From: Maribacter ulvicola
Lineage (GTDB): Bacteria > Bacteroidota > Bacteroidia > Flavobacteriales > Flavobacteriaceae
DNA: 64,000 nt
Assembly (NCBI RefSeq): GCF_900155985.1
Contig: NZ_FTMA01000001.1
Span: forward strand, 1,302,001 to 1,366,000
Reading direction: 5' to 3'
Shown here: positions 9,600-18,030 of the stretch, piece by piece
How positions within the stretch are numbered: the first letter of the stretch is position 1
How the letters are laid out: each line of letters begins with the position of its first letter
The notes under the pieces: generated by a model
What the model was told of the DNA's origin: nothing
The model's input: the letters and a program-made list of their open reading frames with translations, nothing else
The model's database searches: none
Translations under genes and position numbers: made by a program

Positions 9600-9983
9600 A
9601 TGGCAGACGGACATAAATTAGAGATTTTTAGAGGACTTGTAAAGTTCAAATCTAATACACAGAAGATATGGGGAGTATTAGCGTTTTTAACGTTAATCAC
9701 TGCGGTAGAAGTAGTTTTGGGTATTATAAAGCCAGTATCGTTAACAGATACCTATTTATTAGGTATGAAACTGATCAACTGGGTGTTTATTATTTTAACC
9801 TTGGTTAAAGCGTACTATATAGCATGGGATTTTATGCATTTACGTGATGAAAGATCTTCGTTAAGAAGAGCCATTGTTTGGACACCAGTATTCTTGGTTA
9901 TTTATTTGACTATTATTCTTCTAGTTGAAGCCGATTATATTTATAATGTGTATAAAGATGGCTTCGTTAGTTGGAATTTCTAA
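9600..9983 (+). CDS. Cytochrome c oxidase subunit IV-like protein
   Basis: A 127-residue protein with three membrane segments (about 23-42, 54-75 and 92-112). The helix pattern, with YIAWDFMHLRDERSSLRRAI between helices two and three, matches the prokaryotic COX4/CtaF-like subunit, a small accessory subunit of caa3-type oxidases. It follows the long subunit III by 53 bases and is closed by a strong terminator, so it ends the structural part of the operon. Confidence 0.9.
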   Translation: MADGHKLEIFRGLVKFKSNTQKIWGVLAFLTLITAVEVVLGIIKPVSLTDTYLLGMKLINWVFIILTLVKAYYIAWDFMHLRDERSSLRRAIVWTPVFLVIYLTIILLVEADYIYNVYKDGFVSWNF

Positions 9984-10001
9984 GTTATAATTAACAGTAT
10001 T

Positions 10002-10027
10002 AAAAGACGGTTTTACGACCGTCTTTT
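10002..10027 (+). terminator. Intrinsic terminator after subunit IV
   Basis: Perfect 9-bp stem AAAAGACGG (10002-10010) / CCGTCTTTT (10019-10027), 8-base loop, with the T run continuing beyond it. Confidence 0.88.
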
Positions 10028-10062
10028 TTATTTTTGTATAGTTTGTGTTTTAATAGTTATGC

Positions 10063-10090
10063 TATTGAAATATAAATTTATATTTCAATA
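10063..10090. repeat. Exact 28-bp AT-rich palindrome
   Basis: Bases 10063-10076 are the exact reverse complement of 10077-10090, with the centre at AAATTT. It lies between the subunit IV terminator and the start of the Sco-like gene, 17 bases before that ATG. It has no GC core and no following T run, so it is not a terminator. It could be an operator or a loopless hairpin in the leader. Confidence 0.6.
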
Positions 10091-10107
10091 ATTTCTCTTC
10101 TTTGTTT

Positions 10108-10743
10108 ATGAAAAAGACTTTTGTTCTTGTTGTCTTATTTGTGCTGCCAATTGTTGCATATTTATTTTTTGCTTCGGGGGTAACTAAATTTGGGAAGTTG
10201 TCTAGGCTTACGGATAACATAGAAGAACTTGGATTTTCTGATCAGGTTAAATTTAAAAACAAGATTACCGTATTAGGCTTTTTAGGTTCTGATGTGCAGG
10301 GTAGAAAGGGTAATGCTTTTAATTTAAACCAGAAGATATATAAACGATTCTATCAGTTTAAAGACTTTCAATTTGTAATGGTCGTTGCTGAGGATACCAA
10401 AGACGAAGTTGAATCCTTAAAAAAAGAATTGGCAACTTTAGCTGATAACGATAAATGGAACTTTGTAGCCGCAGATGATTCTAAAATTACATCGCTATTT
10501 AATAGTTTAAAAACCGATATTGAGTTAGATGACAATAATAGTACACCCTATGTTTTTATCATAGATAAAGAATTAACCCTTAGAGGTAGATCAGATGATG
10601 AGGATGACGGTACAAAATATGGTTTCAATTCTAACTCTGTTGCAGATTTAAATAATAAAATGATAGATGATGTAAAAATCATTTTAGCAGAATATCGTCT
10701 CGCCTTAAAAAAGAATAATGTTGATCACGTAAAAAATGAATAA
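10108..10743 (+). CDS. Sco-like thioredoxin-fold protein without cysteines
   Basis: 211 residues from ATG 10108, chosen over an in-frame TTG at 10102. An N-terminal hydrophobic segment (about 4-22) would anchor or export it. The rest follows the thioredoxin-like/Sco plan: a strand KITVLGFLGSD, a helix, a strand FQFVMVVAE, then STPYVFIIDKELTLRGR, where the Thr-Pro sits at the cis-Pro position. The place of the CxxxC copper site is taken by GSDVQGRKG, and the protein has no cysteine at all. Its end overlaps the start of the true Sco gene by 8 bases, so they are translationally coupled. I infer a partner or scaffold in oxidase copper loading; no direct evidence. Confidence 0.75.
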   Translation: MKKTFVLVVLFVLPIVAYLFFASGVTKFGKLSRLTDNIEELGFSDQVKFKNKITVLGFLGSDVQGRKGNAFNLNQKIYKRFYQFKDFQFVMVVAEDTKDEVESLKKELATLADNDKWNFVAADDSKITSLFNSLKTDIELDDNNSTPYVFIIDKELTLRGRSDDEDDGTKYGFNSNSVADLNNKMIDDVKIILAEYRLALKKNNVDHVKNE

Positions 10744-11467
10744 GAAATATACATACGTTTGGGTTTCCTTGATAGTTCTAATTTTTGGTATTATAGTAGT
10801 GCCTAAAATTGTTGATAGATTGTCTGGCGGCTCTATTGTAGAAAATGACCGGTTAAATACTGATATTAAAGATCTAAATAGAAAGTTAGGTTATATTTTA
10901 ATAGATGGCAAACGAAGAAAAGTACCTTCTTTTGAATTTTTCAACCAAGACAGTGTTTTGGTATCTGATAAAGATTATTTAGGTAAGGTATACGTTGTAG
11001 ATTTCTTTTTTACCAGATGTCCAAGTATTTGTCCGGTAATGACAACTAACTTAGTAGCTATACAAAAGCACTTTAAAGACGCTGACGACTTTGCCATAGC
11101 TTCATTTAGTATTACCCCAGATTTTGATACACCAAAGGTTTTAAGAGCTTATGAGGAAAAGTATGCTATTAATGGTGAGAGCTGGAACTTAATGACAGGA
11201 GATCATGATGGGATATATGAACTGGCAAATGCTGGTTTTAATATTTTTGCGGCTGAAATGCCTGATGTTCCTGGGGGATTTGAACATTCTGGTTTATTTG
11301 CCTTAGTAGATAAAGACGGATTTTTAAGATCAAGAATAGATGAATTTGGGAATCCCATAGTCTATTACCGTGGGGCTATTTTGGAAGAAAACGGAGTTAA
11401 TGACCATGGAGAAAAAGAAGAAATCGGTATTCTGAAAGTTGATATCAAGAAATTGTTAGAAGAATAA
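10736..11467 (+). CDS. Sco1/SenC-family copper chaperone for cytochrome oxidase
   Basis: A 243-residue membrane-anchored thioredoxin-fold protein that delivers copper to, or reduces cysteines of, the CuA centre of oxidase subunit II. It has one N-terminal anchor (about 7-23) and a periplasmic domain. The copper ligands are C95 and C99 in TRCPSICPVM and H184 in GGFEHSG. Length is typical. It sits between the cysteine-free Sco-like gene, which it overlaps by 8 bases, and DUF420, 4 bases on. Confidence 0.95.
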   Translation: MNKKYTYVWVSLIVLIFGIIVVPKIVDRLSGGSIVENDRLNTDIKDLNRKLGYILIDGKRRKVPSFEFFNQDSVLVSDKDYLGKVYVVDFFFTRCPSICPVMTTNLVAIQKHFKDADDFAIASFSITPDFDTPKVLRAYEEKYAINGESWNLMTGDHDGIYELANAGFNIFAAEMPDVPGGFEHSGLFALVDKDGFLRSRIDEFGNPIVYYRGAILEENGVNDHGEKEEIGILKVDIKKLLEE

Positions 11468-11471
11468 GAAT

Positions 11472-12005
11472 ATGCAAGGGAACGTAAAGAACGAGAAAAG
11501 ATTTAATAGATTAATAGCGGTGGTTTCTATTGTTATACCAATAGTTGTGGCCATTCTTTTTGGTGTTAAATTACCTAATGTTCAGCCTCTTTCTTTTTTA
11601 CCTCCAATTTATGCTACTATTAATGGACTAACGGCTGTGTTGTTGCTGGTTGCGGTATGGGCAATTAAAAACGGAAATGAAAAATTGCATCAGAATTTAA
11701 TGACTACCAATATTACGCTGTCTTTGATGTTTCTTATAATGTATATAGCGTATCATATGACTTCAGATTCTACCAGCTATGGTGGTGAAGGTGTAATTAA
11801 ATATGTTTATTTCTTCATACTAATAACCCATATAGTACTTTCAATTGCATTGATTCCTTTAGTATTAAGAACTTATGCTTTGGCATATTTGAAGAAGTTT
11901 GAAGATCATAGGGCCTTGGCTAAATATACCTTTCCTATTTGGTTGTATGTAGCCGTTACCGGTGTGGTCGTTTTTTTAATGATATCCCCTTATTATGCGT
12001 ATTAA
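11472..12005 (+). CDS. DUF420 membrane protein, oxidase cluster
   Basis: A 177-residue protein with about five membrane segments. The helix pattern, the conserved His-containing stretches (GNEKLHQNLM, YIAYHMTS, ITHIVLSIALIPLVL) and HRALAKYTFPIWLYVAVTGVVVFLM identify the DUF420 family, regularly found beside Sco and caa3 oxidase genes and proposed to take part in oxidase biogenesis; its biochemistry is not established. Its last 11 bases overlap the start of the next small gene. Confidence 0.9.
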   Translation: MQGNVKNEKRFNRLIAVVSIVIPIVVAILFGVKLPNVQPLSFLPPIYATINGLTAVLLLVAVWAIKNGNEKLHQNLMTTNITLSLMFLIMYIAYHMTSDSTSYGGEGVIKYVYFFILITHIVLSIALIPLVLRTYALAYLKKFEDHRALAKYTFPIWLYVAVTGVVVFLMISPYYAY

Positions 12006-12213
12006 AAAGATATTTTTATTGTTGCTGGTTTTGGTATTTTTATTACCTATTGATGTAGATGCGCAGTGTGCCATGTGTAGAGCGGTTTTAGAAAGTGAAT
12101 CTTCTGGTAAAGCTGCGGAAGGTATCAATAATGGTATTGTGTATTTAATGGCGGTACCTTATGTTTTGGTAGCGGGGCTTTTCTTTTTTATCTACAAAAA
12201 AATGAGGGCTTAA
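11995..12213 (+). CDS. Small CxxC membrane protein of the oxidase assembly operon
   Basis: A 72-residue protein. Residues 1-24 look like a signal peptide ending in DAQ; the mature N-terminus would then be CAMC, a CxxC pair, followed by a short charged stretch and one membrane helix (about 48-67) ending KKMRA. Cys, Met and Cys close together right after the export signal would suit copper binding or a redox role at the periplasmic face. The sequence before the first Cys (DAQC) is a poor lipobox. It overlaps DUF420 by 11 bases and ends the operon. I have no named family for it; the function is inference. Confidence 0.75.
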   Translation: MRIKKIFLLLLVLVFLLPIDVDAQCAMCRAVLESESSGKAAEGINNGIVYLMAVPYVLVAGLFFFIYKKMRA

Positions 12214-12231
12214 CCCTTTTCTATATTTTTA

Positions 12232-12248
12232 TTACACTATTAGTGTAA
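12232..12248. promoter_or_regulatory. 17-bp inverted repeat before the efflux cluster
   Basis: TTACACTATTAGTGTAA: two perfect 8-base arms around a single central T, about 75 bases before the first permease gene. This is a typical size and symmetry for a dimeric repressor site. Similar half-sites recur before the ATPase gene (16037-16082). Confidence 0.45.
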
Positions 12249-12321
12249 CAATTCTCTTTTTGATTAGTCTTATGATTGTGTGATAGTTGTATCGCATTCA
12301 TCAATCAAACTAATCAATCTT

Positions 12322-13569
12322 ATGTTCGACCTAGAACGTTGGCAAGAAATTTTCGACACTATTCGTAAGAATAAGTTACGTACATTTCTAACAGGACTTT
12401 CCGTTGCTTCAGGAATTTTTATTCTGGTTATTTTATTGGGTTTTGGTCAAGGCATGCAAAATGGTATAGCCAAAGAGTTTGAGCAAGATGCCGCTACAAG
12501 TGTTTGGGTTTGGCCCGGGGTAACCACTATTGGTTATAAGGGTATGAATCCTGGTAGACCTATCCAGTTCCGTAATGAGAATTATGATATGGCAGGTGTA
12601 TTGTTCAAAAATCAAATAGAGAATAAATCACCAAGACTATTTGTGAGAAATATTTTCATAAATTATGGAAATGAAGCTTTAGCTTATAATGTTCAAGGTG
12701 TCTCTCCTCAATTTCAGTTTATTGAAAATGAGTATATGACATTGGGTAGATTTCTAAATCAGGAAGATGGGGATTCCAAGTCAAAAGTGGCGGTGATCAG
12801 TAATAAGATCAATCGTGAAGTATTTCATGAGTTAAAAAGTCCTATTGGGGAATATTTAGATCTCTCCGGCATTCCTTTTAAGATTATTGGTGTATATGGT
12901 GATATTGGTGGAGAACGCGAAGAGGATCGTATTTACATACCTGTAACCACCGCACAGCAGGTCTTTAACGGTGCAGATCATCTTAACAATCTTTCTTATA
13001 CCTTGCCTCCCGTAGAAGATTTTGAAGCCGCAGTTGCACAATCCATCAAATTTAAGAACGAATTAAAATCGTATTTACAAAATGCACACACGGTATCTCC
13101 AGTAGATACTAGCGCCATACAAGTCTATAATCCCATGGAAGAGGCAAAACGTTTTTATGCGCTTATGGGTGGTATTAAATTTTTCTTTTGGTTTGTTGGT
13201 ATATGTACCATTATCGCCGGTATTGTTGGTGTCAGTAATATTATGTTGATTGTAGTTAAAGAACGGACTAGGGAAATCGGTATTAGAAAAGCGTTAGGTG
13301 CTAAGCCTTTGTCCATAATTGGGATGATTTTACATGAAGCAATTTTTATAACCGCCCTAGCAGGTTTCACGGGGTTTATTTTGAGTATGGGCTTACTAGA
13401 AATTGTAGGTCCACATGTAGAGGTAGATTATATTTTAAATCCCTCGGTAAATTTCAATGTTGCATTGACTACGGTTTTTGTTTTAATATTTGCCGGAGCT
13501 ATTGCTGGGTTCTTCCCTGCCTGGCGAGCGGCTAAAATTCATGTAATAGCAGCGTTAAGAGACGAATAA
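12322..13569 (+). CDS. MacB-type ABC transporter permease 1
   Basis: A permease of the MacB/FtsX class without its own ATPase domain, 415 residues from ATG 12322. The frame extends upstream to 12280, but the MFDLERWQEI start matches its paralogues. Layout: N-terminal helix after RKNKLRTFLTGL, a large periplasmic MacB core domain (about 55-270), then three C-terminal helices with the coupling segment KERTREIGIRKALGAK. Such permeases move substrates from the periplasm towards a TolC exit duct using ATP hydrolysis by a separate subunit. It resembles the permease at 16800 most closely, which suggests module duplication. Confidence 0.92.
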   Translation: MFDLERWQEIFDTIRKNKLRTFLTGLSVASGIFILVILLGFGQGMQNGIAKEFEQDAATSVWVWPGVTTIGYKGMNPGRPIQFRNENYDMAGVLFKNQIENKSPRLFVRNIFINYGNEALAYNVQGVSPQFQFIENEYMTLGRFLNQEDGDSKSKVAVISNKINREVFHELKSPIGEYLDLSGIPFKIIGVYGDIGGEREEDRIYIPVTTAQQVFNGADHLNNLSYTLPPVEDFEAAVAQSIKFKNELKSYLQNAHTVSPVDTSAIQVYNPMEEAKRFYALMGGIKFFFWFVGICTIIAGIVGVSNIMLIVVKERTREIGIRKALGAKPLSIIGMILHEAIFITALAGFTGFILSMGLLEIVGPHVEVDYILNPSVNFNVALTTVFVLIFAGAIAGFFPAWRAAKIHVIAALRDE

Positions 13570-13607
13570 TAAAAAAATGATAACGTATAATTAATTAAGA
13601 CTTTACC

Positions 13608-14864
13608 ATGTTCAATAGAGACCGGTGGAAAGAAATCTTAGAAGTATTATCTAGCAATGTGTTTAGGACATTGGCTACGTCTTTTGGCGTGGGCTGGGGC
13701 ATATTCATTTTAATTATTTTGCTTGCTGCAGGGAAAGGATTGGAGAATGGTATTAGAGCAGATTTTGGAGATATTGCTACCAATACCATGTTCATGTGGT
13801 CACGTAATACAACCTTGTCCTATAAAGGATTGCCTAAGGGTAGACGCTTTAGTTTTAAACTGGAAGATGTACAGGCTATAAAAGATAATGTCCAAAACTT
13901 AAGATTCATCTCGCCCCGAAATCAGTTAGGTGGTTTTGGTGGAGGCAATAATGTGGTCAGAGGTTTAAAAACAGGTGCTTTTAACGTTTATGGTGACTAC
14001 CCAGAGATTATACGGCAAGAACCTATGACCATTACTTCAGGTAGGTTCGTGAACTATAACGACATTCTAGGTAAACGAAAAGTAGCAATAATTGGCAATG
14101 GTGTAAAAAATGAACTTTATAATAAAGGTGAAACCGTTCTGGGAACTTATATAAAAATTCAAGGAGTGAACTTTATGGTAGTAGGTACTTATCAAAAAAA
14201 AGATGATGGCGGTGGTGAAGAAGGGCAGAAAGAAATTTATGTTCCGTTTACAGCTTTCTCGCAAGCTTTTAATATGGGGAATAATGTAGGTTGGATGGCA
14301 ATAACCGCATTAGATGGTAGCTCAATTTCCAACCTTAAAGAGAAAATAGTAAGCGTCGTAAAAGACAAAAGAAAAATTCACCCAGATGATAAACGTGCCG
14401 TTGGATATTTTGATTTGTACGAACAATATAATCGAGTAGAAAGCTTGTTTAGTGCGTTGCGTTGGGTAGCCTACTTTGTGGGTGTGCTTGTACTATTATC
14501 CGGTATTATTGGGGTGAGTAATATTATGCTGATCGTTATTAAAGAGCGCACAAAAGAGATAGGCATTCGTAGGGCTTTGGGAGAAGCGCCTTGGTCCATT
14601 AAAAAACAAATTTTAATGGAGTCAATATTCTTGACGATCATATCAGGTATGATCGGAATTATATTTGGTGCCTTATTCATTTATGGTGTAAATGCAGTAC
14701 TTGACTCCGTTGGTCCGGTAGACATGTTTGTAAACCCTAGTGTAAGTTTGGGCGTGGTAGTAACAGCACTTGTTATTTTAATATTTTCCGGCTTATTAGC
14801 GGGATTCATACCTGCACAAAGTGCCATTAAAATAAGACCCATTGAAGCTTTAAGAACAGAATAA
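13608..14864 (+). CDS. MacB-type ABC transporter permease 2
   Basis: 418 residues with the same layout: helix one (GVGWGIFILIILLAAGKG), a periplasmic MacB core domain, and three C-terminal helices with KERTKEIGIRRALGEA before the second. It shares with the permease at 18031 features the other two lack, such as VYGDYP near residue 125 and the GWMAI segment near 225, so 13608 and 18031 look like a paralogous pair. It follows permease 1 by 38 bases and precedes the adaptor by 30. It is probably the second half of a heterodimeric permease. Confidence 0.92.
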   Translation: MFNRDRWKEILEVLSSNVFRTLATSFGVGWGIFILIILLAAGKGLENGIRADFGDIATNTMFMWSRNTTLSYKGLPKGRRFSFKLEDVQAIKDNVQNLRFISPRNQLGGFGGGNNVVRGLKTGAFNVYGDYPEIIRQEPMTITSGRFVNYNDILGKRKVAIIGNGVKNELYNKGETVLGTYIKIQGVNFMVVGTYQKKDDGGGEEGQKEIYVPFTAFSQAFNMGNNVGWMAITALDGSSISNLKEKIVSVVKDKRKIHPDDKRAVGYFDLYEQYNRVESLFSALRWVAYFVGVLVLLSGIIGVSNIMLIVIKERTKEIGIRRALGEAPWSIKKQILMESIFLTIISGMIGIIFGALFIYGVNAVLDSVGPVDMFVNPSVSLGVVVTALVILIFSGLLAGFIPAQSAIKIRPIEALRTE

Positions 14865-14894
14865 AATTATCATCAAAATATAACCAATCAAAAA

Positions 14895-16010
14895 ATGAAA
14901 AAGTCAACAACAATTATTATCCTGCTTATTATTGTACTAGCCTTTGGCGGGTCTATGTTTTATCTCTATTCAAAGAATGCGGAAAATCCTGTGGTTTACG
15001 TTACTGAAGAGCCTAGTAAACAAACGATTATTAAGAAAACAATGGCTACAGGTAGTATTCTTCCATTAGAAGAAGTGCTGATAAAGCCAAATATTTCTGG
15101 GGTAATAGAAAAGATTTTTGTGGAAGGGGGAGACTATGTAAAGTCTGGCGATTTATTATGTACCATAAAAGTAGTACCTAATCTAAGTGCTTTAAACGAT
15201 GCTAGGAATAACATTGATGAAGCTAAAATTAATTTAGATGATCAATTGAGAAATCTAGATCGTCAAAAAGGATTGTATGCTAAAGGTGTAATTTCTAAAG
15301 TAGATTTAGAACGTGCCCAAGTAACTTATGACCAGTCTAAACAGACCTATGGTTCTGCCAATAAAAGATATGATATTGTAAAAACGGGTACAACCTCTGG
15401 GTATGGTAATGCTGCAAATACCCAAATTAGGGCAACGGTTAGTGGAATGGTGTTAGAGGTGCCGGTTGAAGTGGGTAATCAGGTAATTGAGAGTAATAAC
15501 TTTAATGAAGGTACTACCATTGCAGCTATTGCAGATGTAGATAAAATGATTTTTGAAGGTAAGGTAGATGAATCTGAAGTGGGGAAAATAAAAGAAAATC
15601 TGCCGTTAGAAATTACCGTTGGCGCCATAGAGGATAAAGTGTTCAATGCCGTTCTAGATTATATTGCTCCAAAAGGAAATGAGGAGAACGGAGCCATTCA
15701 ATTTGAAATAAAAGGGACACTAAAAAAACAAGATTCGGTATTTATAAGAGCAGGCTTAAGTGCTAATGCTTCTATAATTTTGGCACGTGCAGATAGTGTT
15801 TTGGCTATAAAAGAAGCATTAGTGCAGTTTGATGATACAACTAAAAAACCTTTCGTGGAAATTGCAACTAGTGACCAAGAATTTGAAAGAAGAGATATTG
15901 AGTTGGGTATAAGCGATGGTGTTCACGTACAAATCAATTCTGGCATAAAAGAAGGGGAAAAAATTAAGGTTTGGAATGAGTTAAAGCCCGACGAACTGGC
16001 TGAAAATTAA
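14895..16010 (+). CDS. MacA/HlyD-type periplasmic adaptor 1
   Basis: A 371-residue membrane-fusion protein that bridges the inner-membrane transporter to TolC. It has an N-terminal anchor (about 5-25), a lipoyl/barrel-sandwich half (ISGVIEKIFVEGGDYVKSGDLL), a short coiled-coil hairpin (about 97-150, including LYAKGVISKVDLERAQVTY), the second lipoyl half (IRATVSGMVLEVPVEVGNQV), then beta-barrel and membrane-proximal domains. It is clearly paralogous to the adaptor at 19331, sharing QVIESNNFN and KMIFEG blocks. A 95-base gap with possible operator half-sites separates it from the ATPase gene. Confidence 0.93.
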   Translation: MKKSTTIIILLIIVLAFGGSMFYLYSKNAENPVVYVTEEPSKQTIIKKTMATGSILPLEEVLIKPNISGVIEKIFVEGGDYVKSGDLLCTIKVVPNLSALNDARNNIDEAKINLDDQLRNLDRQKGLYAKGVISKVDLERAQVTYDQSKQTYGSANKRYDIVKTGTTSGYGNAANTQIRATVSGMVLEVPVEVGNQVIESNNFNEGTTIAAIADVDKMIFEGKVDESEVGKIKENLPLEITVGAIEDKVFNAVLDYIAPKGNEENGAIQFEIKGTLKKQDSVFIRAGLSANASIILARADSVLAIKEALVQFDDTTKKPFVEIATSDQEFERRDIELGISDGVHVQINSGIKEGEKIKVWNELKPDELAEN

Positions 16011-16036
16011 TATTTTTAAAAAAAATAATTCAATTG

Positions 16037-16082
16037 GTGTAACAAATAATACACTACATAGTCTAATGAATAGGCAGTGTAA
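16037..16082. promoter_or_regulatory. Cluster of possible operator half-sites before the ATPase gene
   Basis: GTGTAA at 16037-16042, TACACTA at 16050-16056 and AGTGTAA at 16076-16082. These repeat the arms of the 12232-12248 inverted repeat, but with wider spacing. They lie within 70 bases of the ATPase start. The proposal of a shared regulator is inference; AT-rich chance matches are possible. Confidence 0.35.
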
Positions 16083-16105
16083 AATTGTTCAAAACAACAA
16101 CCTAT

Positions 16106-16807
16106 ATGATTCAAATTAAAGATCTTCACAAGTCCTATAAAATGGGCAAGAATTCGCTTCACGTTCTTAAAGGAATAAATTTTAATGTTGAAGAAGGTGA
16201 GCTGGTAGCTATCATGGGTTCTTCTGGCTCGGGAAAATCTACCTTGTTAAATATTTTAGGAATGTTGGATAGCTCTGATTCTGGAGCGTATATTTTAGAC
16301 AATGTTCCGATCAAAGATTTAAATGAAACCAAAGCTGCTAGATATAGAAATAAGTTTTTAGGTTTTGTTTTTCAATCGTTCAACCTTATTAATTATAAGA
16401 GTGCTGCAGAGAATGTTGCCCTGCCGTTGTACTACCAAAAAGTACCAAGAAAAGAACGTCAAGAAAAAGCTTTAAAATATTTAGAACAGGTGGGGCTTAA
16501 AGAATGGGCAGGTCATTTGCCTAGCGAACTTTCTGGTGGTCAAAAACAACGTGTTGCTATAGCTAGGGCATTAGCTGCTGAACCAAAAGTATTACTTGCC
16601 GATGAGCCTACAGGTGCATTAGATAGTAAGACTTCGTATGAAGTGATGGACTTGATTCAGAAAATTAACGATGCGGGAAATACCATATTAATTGTAACCC
16701 ATGAGCCAGACATTGCAGACATGTGTAAACGTATTGTGCACTTAAAGGATGGGGTTATTATTGAAGATAAGAAAATAGAACAAGTAAGAGCCGAGCAATA
16801 TGTTTGA
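16106..16807 (+). CDS. MacB-type ABC transporter ATPase subunit
   Basis: 233 residues from ATG 16106; the frame extends upstream to a TTG at 16085, but MIQIKDLHKSY is the normal family start. The motifs are intact: Walker A GSSGSGKST (38-46), Q-loop Q90, signature LSGGQ (142-146), Walker B VLLADEP (162-168) with catalytic E167, and switch H199. It is in the LolD/MacB class that energises MacB-type permeases. It is the only ATPase gene in the cluster, with two permease genes on each side. Its stop overlaps the next permease start by 8 bases. Confidence 0.96.
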   Translation: MIQIKDLHKSYKMGKNSLHVLKGINFNVEEGELVAIMGSSGSGKSTLLNILGMLDSSDSGAYILDNVPIKDLNETKAARYRNKFLGFVFQSFNLINYKSAAENVALPLYYQKVPRKERQEKALKYLEQVGLKEWAGHLPSELSGGQKQRVAIARALAAEPKVLLADEPTGALDSKTSYEVMDLIQKINDAGNTILIVTHEPDIADMCKRIVHLKDGVIIEDKKIEQVRAEQYV

Positions 16808-18029
16808 TAGAGACATCTGGCAAGAAATCTACCATAGTATAAGAAATAATAAACTTAGAACTTTTCTTACCGGATTTTCAGTTGGTTGGGGAATTTTCAT
16901 TTTGGTATTACTCTTAGCTTCGGTAAAGGGTATGCAAAACGGATTCACACTGCAGTTTAATGATGACGCTACCAATTCTATTTTTGTGAGAACAGGTACA
17001 ACCTCATTGGCCTACGGCGGATTTGAAGCTGGTAGAAGAATTCAACTTACAAATGATGATATAGAATATATTAAAAGAAGTTTTCCTAACGATATAGAGT
17101 ATATAAGCCCCAGAGTATACAGAAATACATCGGCGCGTTATAAAAGTGAGACAGGTAGCTATACGGTTCAGGCGGTTTATCCTGATCACCAGGCTATTGA
17201 GAAAACCATTGTTAATAAGGGAAGGTTCATCAATACAAATGATTTGATCAACGCTTCTAAAGTTGCCGTCATTGGGAGAAAAGTTGAAGAGGATCTGTTC
17301 AAAAATGAAGATGCTATAGGCAAGTTTGTTGAGTTTAACGGATTACCGTTTAGAGTCATTGGTACTTTTACGGACGATGGTGATGATAACGCGGAACGTA
17401 ACATTTATGCGCCAACCAGTACCTACCAAAGAATGTACGGTCAAACCGATCACATTAATCAGATTGCTTTAACGTACAATCCTAATTATGATTTAACGGA
17501 GGCACTAGCATTTTCAGAAAGGTTGGAAAATGTTTTTAAAAGGCGCTTTAAGGTAGCTCCTCAGGATCAAGCAGGAATAAGAATATTTAATTATGCAGAG
17601 GTTTTTGAAGATATCAGCAATTTTACGGGTGGTTTGGATATCGCAGTAATAATAGTAGGACTTCTAATCTTATTATCAGGTATTGTAGGTATCGGTAATA
17701 TTATGGTGTTTATCATTAAGGAACGAACAAAGGAAATTGGTGTGCGTAAGGCATTAGGCGCAGAGCCATGGTCCATTATTAAATTAGTATTGTTCGAGTC
17801 TGTGTTTATAACGGCCTTATCTGGGTTTATAGGCTTGGGAATTGCAACAGGGCTATTGGCGGCTATAGGACCTAGTATTAAAACAGCAGCTTTTGCAAAT
17901 CCGTCCGTGAGTATGTCAATGGTAGTGACTGCTACTGTAATTTTGGTCGTAGCAGGCGTTTTAGCAGGGTTGATTCCGGCAATGAAAGCATCAAGAGTTA
18001 AACCAATTGTAGCATTAAGCGATAAATAA
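16800..18029 (+). CDS. MacB-type ABC transporter permease 3
   Basis: A 409-residue ATPase-less permease, closest within the window to permease 1 (shared MFD...WQEI start, NKLRTFLTG and KGMQNG). It has an N-terminal helix, a periplasmic MacB core domain and three C-terminal helices; the coupling motif is KERTKEIGVRKALGAE. It is translationally coupled to the ATPase by an 8-base overlap and is 1 base from permease 4, so these three genes are the most tightly linked part of the cluster. Confidence 0.93.
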   Translation: MFDRDIWQEIYHSIRNNKLRTFLTGFSVGWGIFILVLLLASVKGMQNGFTLQFNDDATNSIFVRTGTTSLAYGGFEAGRRIQLTNDDIEYIKRSFPNDIEYISPRVYRNTSARYKSETGSYTVQAVYPDHQAIEKTIVNKGRFINTNDLINASKVAVIGRKVEEDLFKNEDAIGKFVEFNGLPFRVIGTFTDDGDDNAERNIYAPTSTYQRMYGQTDHINQIALTYNPNYDLTEALAFSERLENVFKRRFKVAPQDQAGIRIFNYAEVFEDISNFTGGLDIAVIIVGLLILLSGIVGIGNIMVFIIKERTKEIGVRKALGAEPWSIIKLVLFESVFITALSGFIGLGIATGLLAAIGPSIKTAAFANPSVSMSMVVTATVILVVAGVLAGLIPAMKASRVKPIVALSDK

Positions 18030-18030
18030 T

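Noticed and set aside
10063..10090. 28-bp palindrome as a terminator
   Set aside because: No GC core, no loop, no T run, and a real terminator is already present at 10002-10027.
10102..10107. TTG start for the Sco-like gene at 10102
   Set aside because: ATG at 10108 gives a normal signal-type N-terminus. The same reasoning moved starts at 12280, 16085, 19325, 34119, 56605 and 62743.
12214..12321. Sigma-54 promoter upstream of the efflux cluster
   Set aside because: No GG-N10-GC type pair is visible in the gap.
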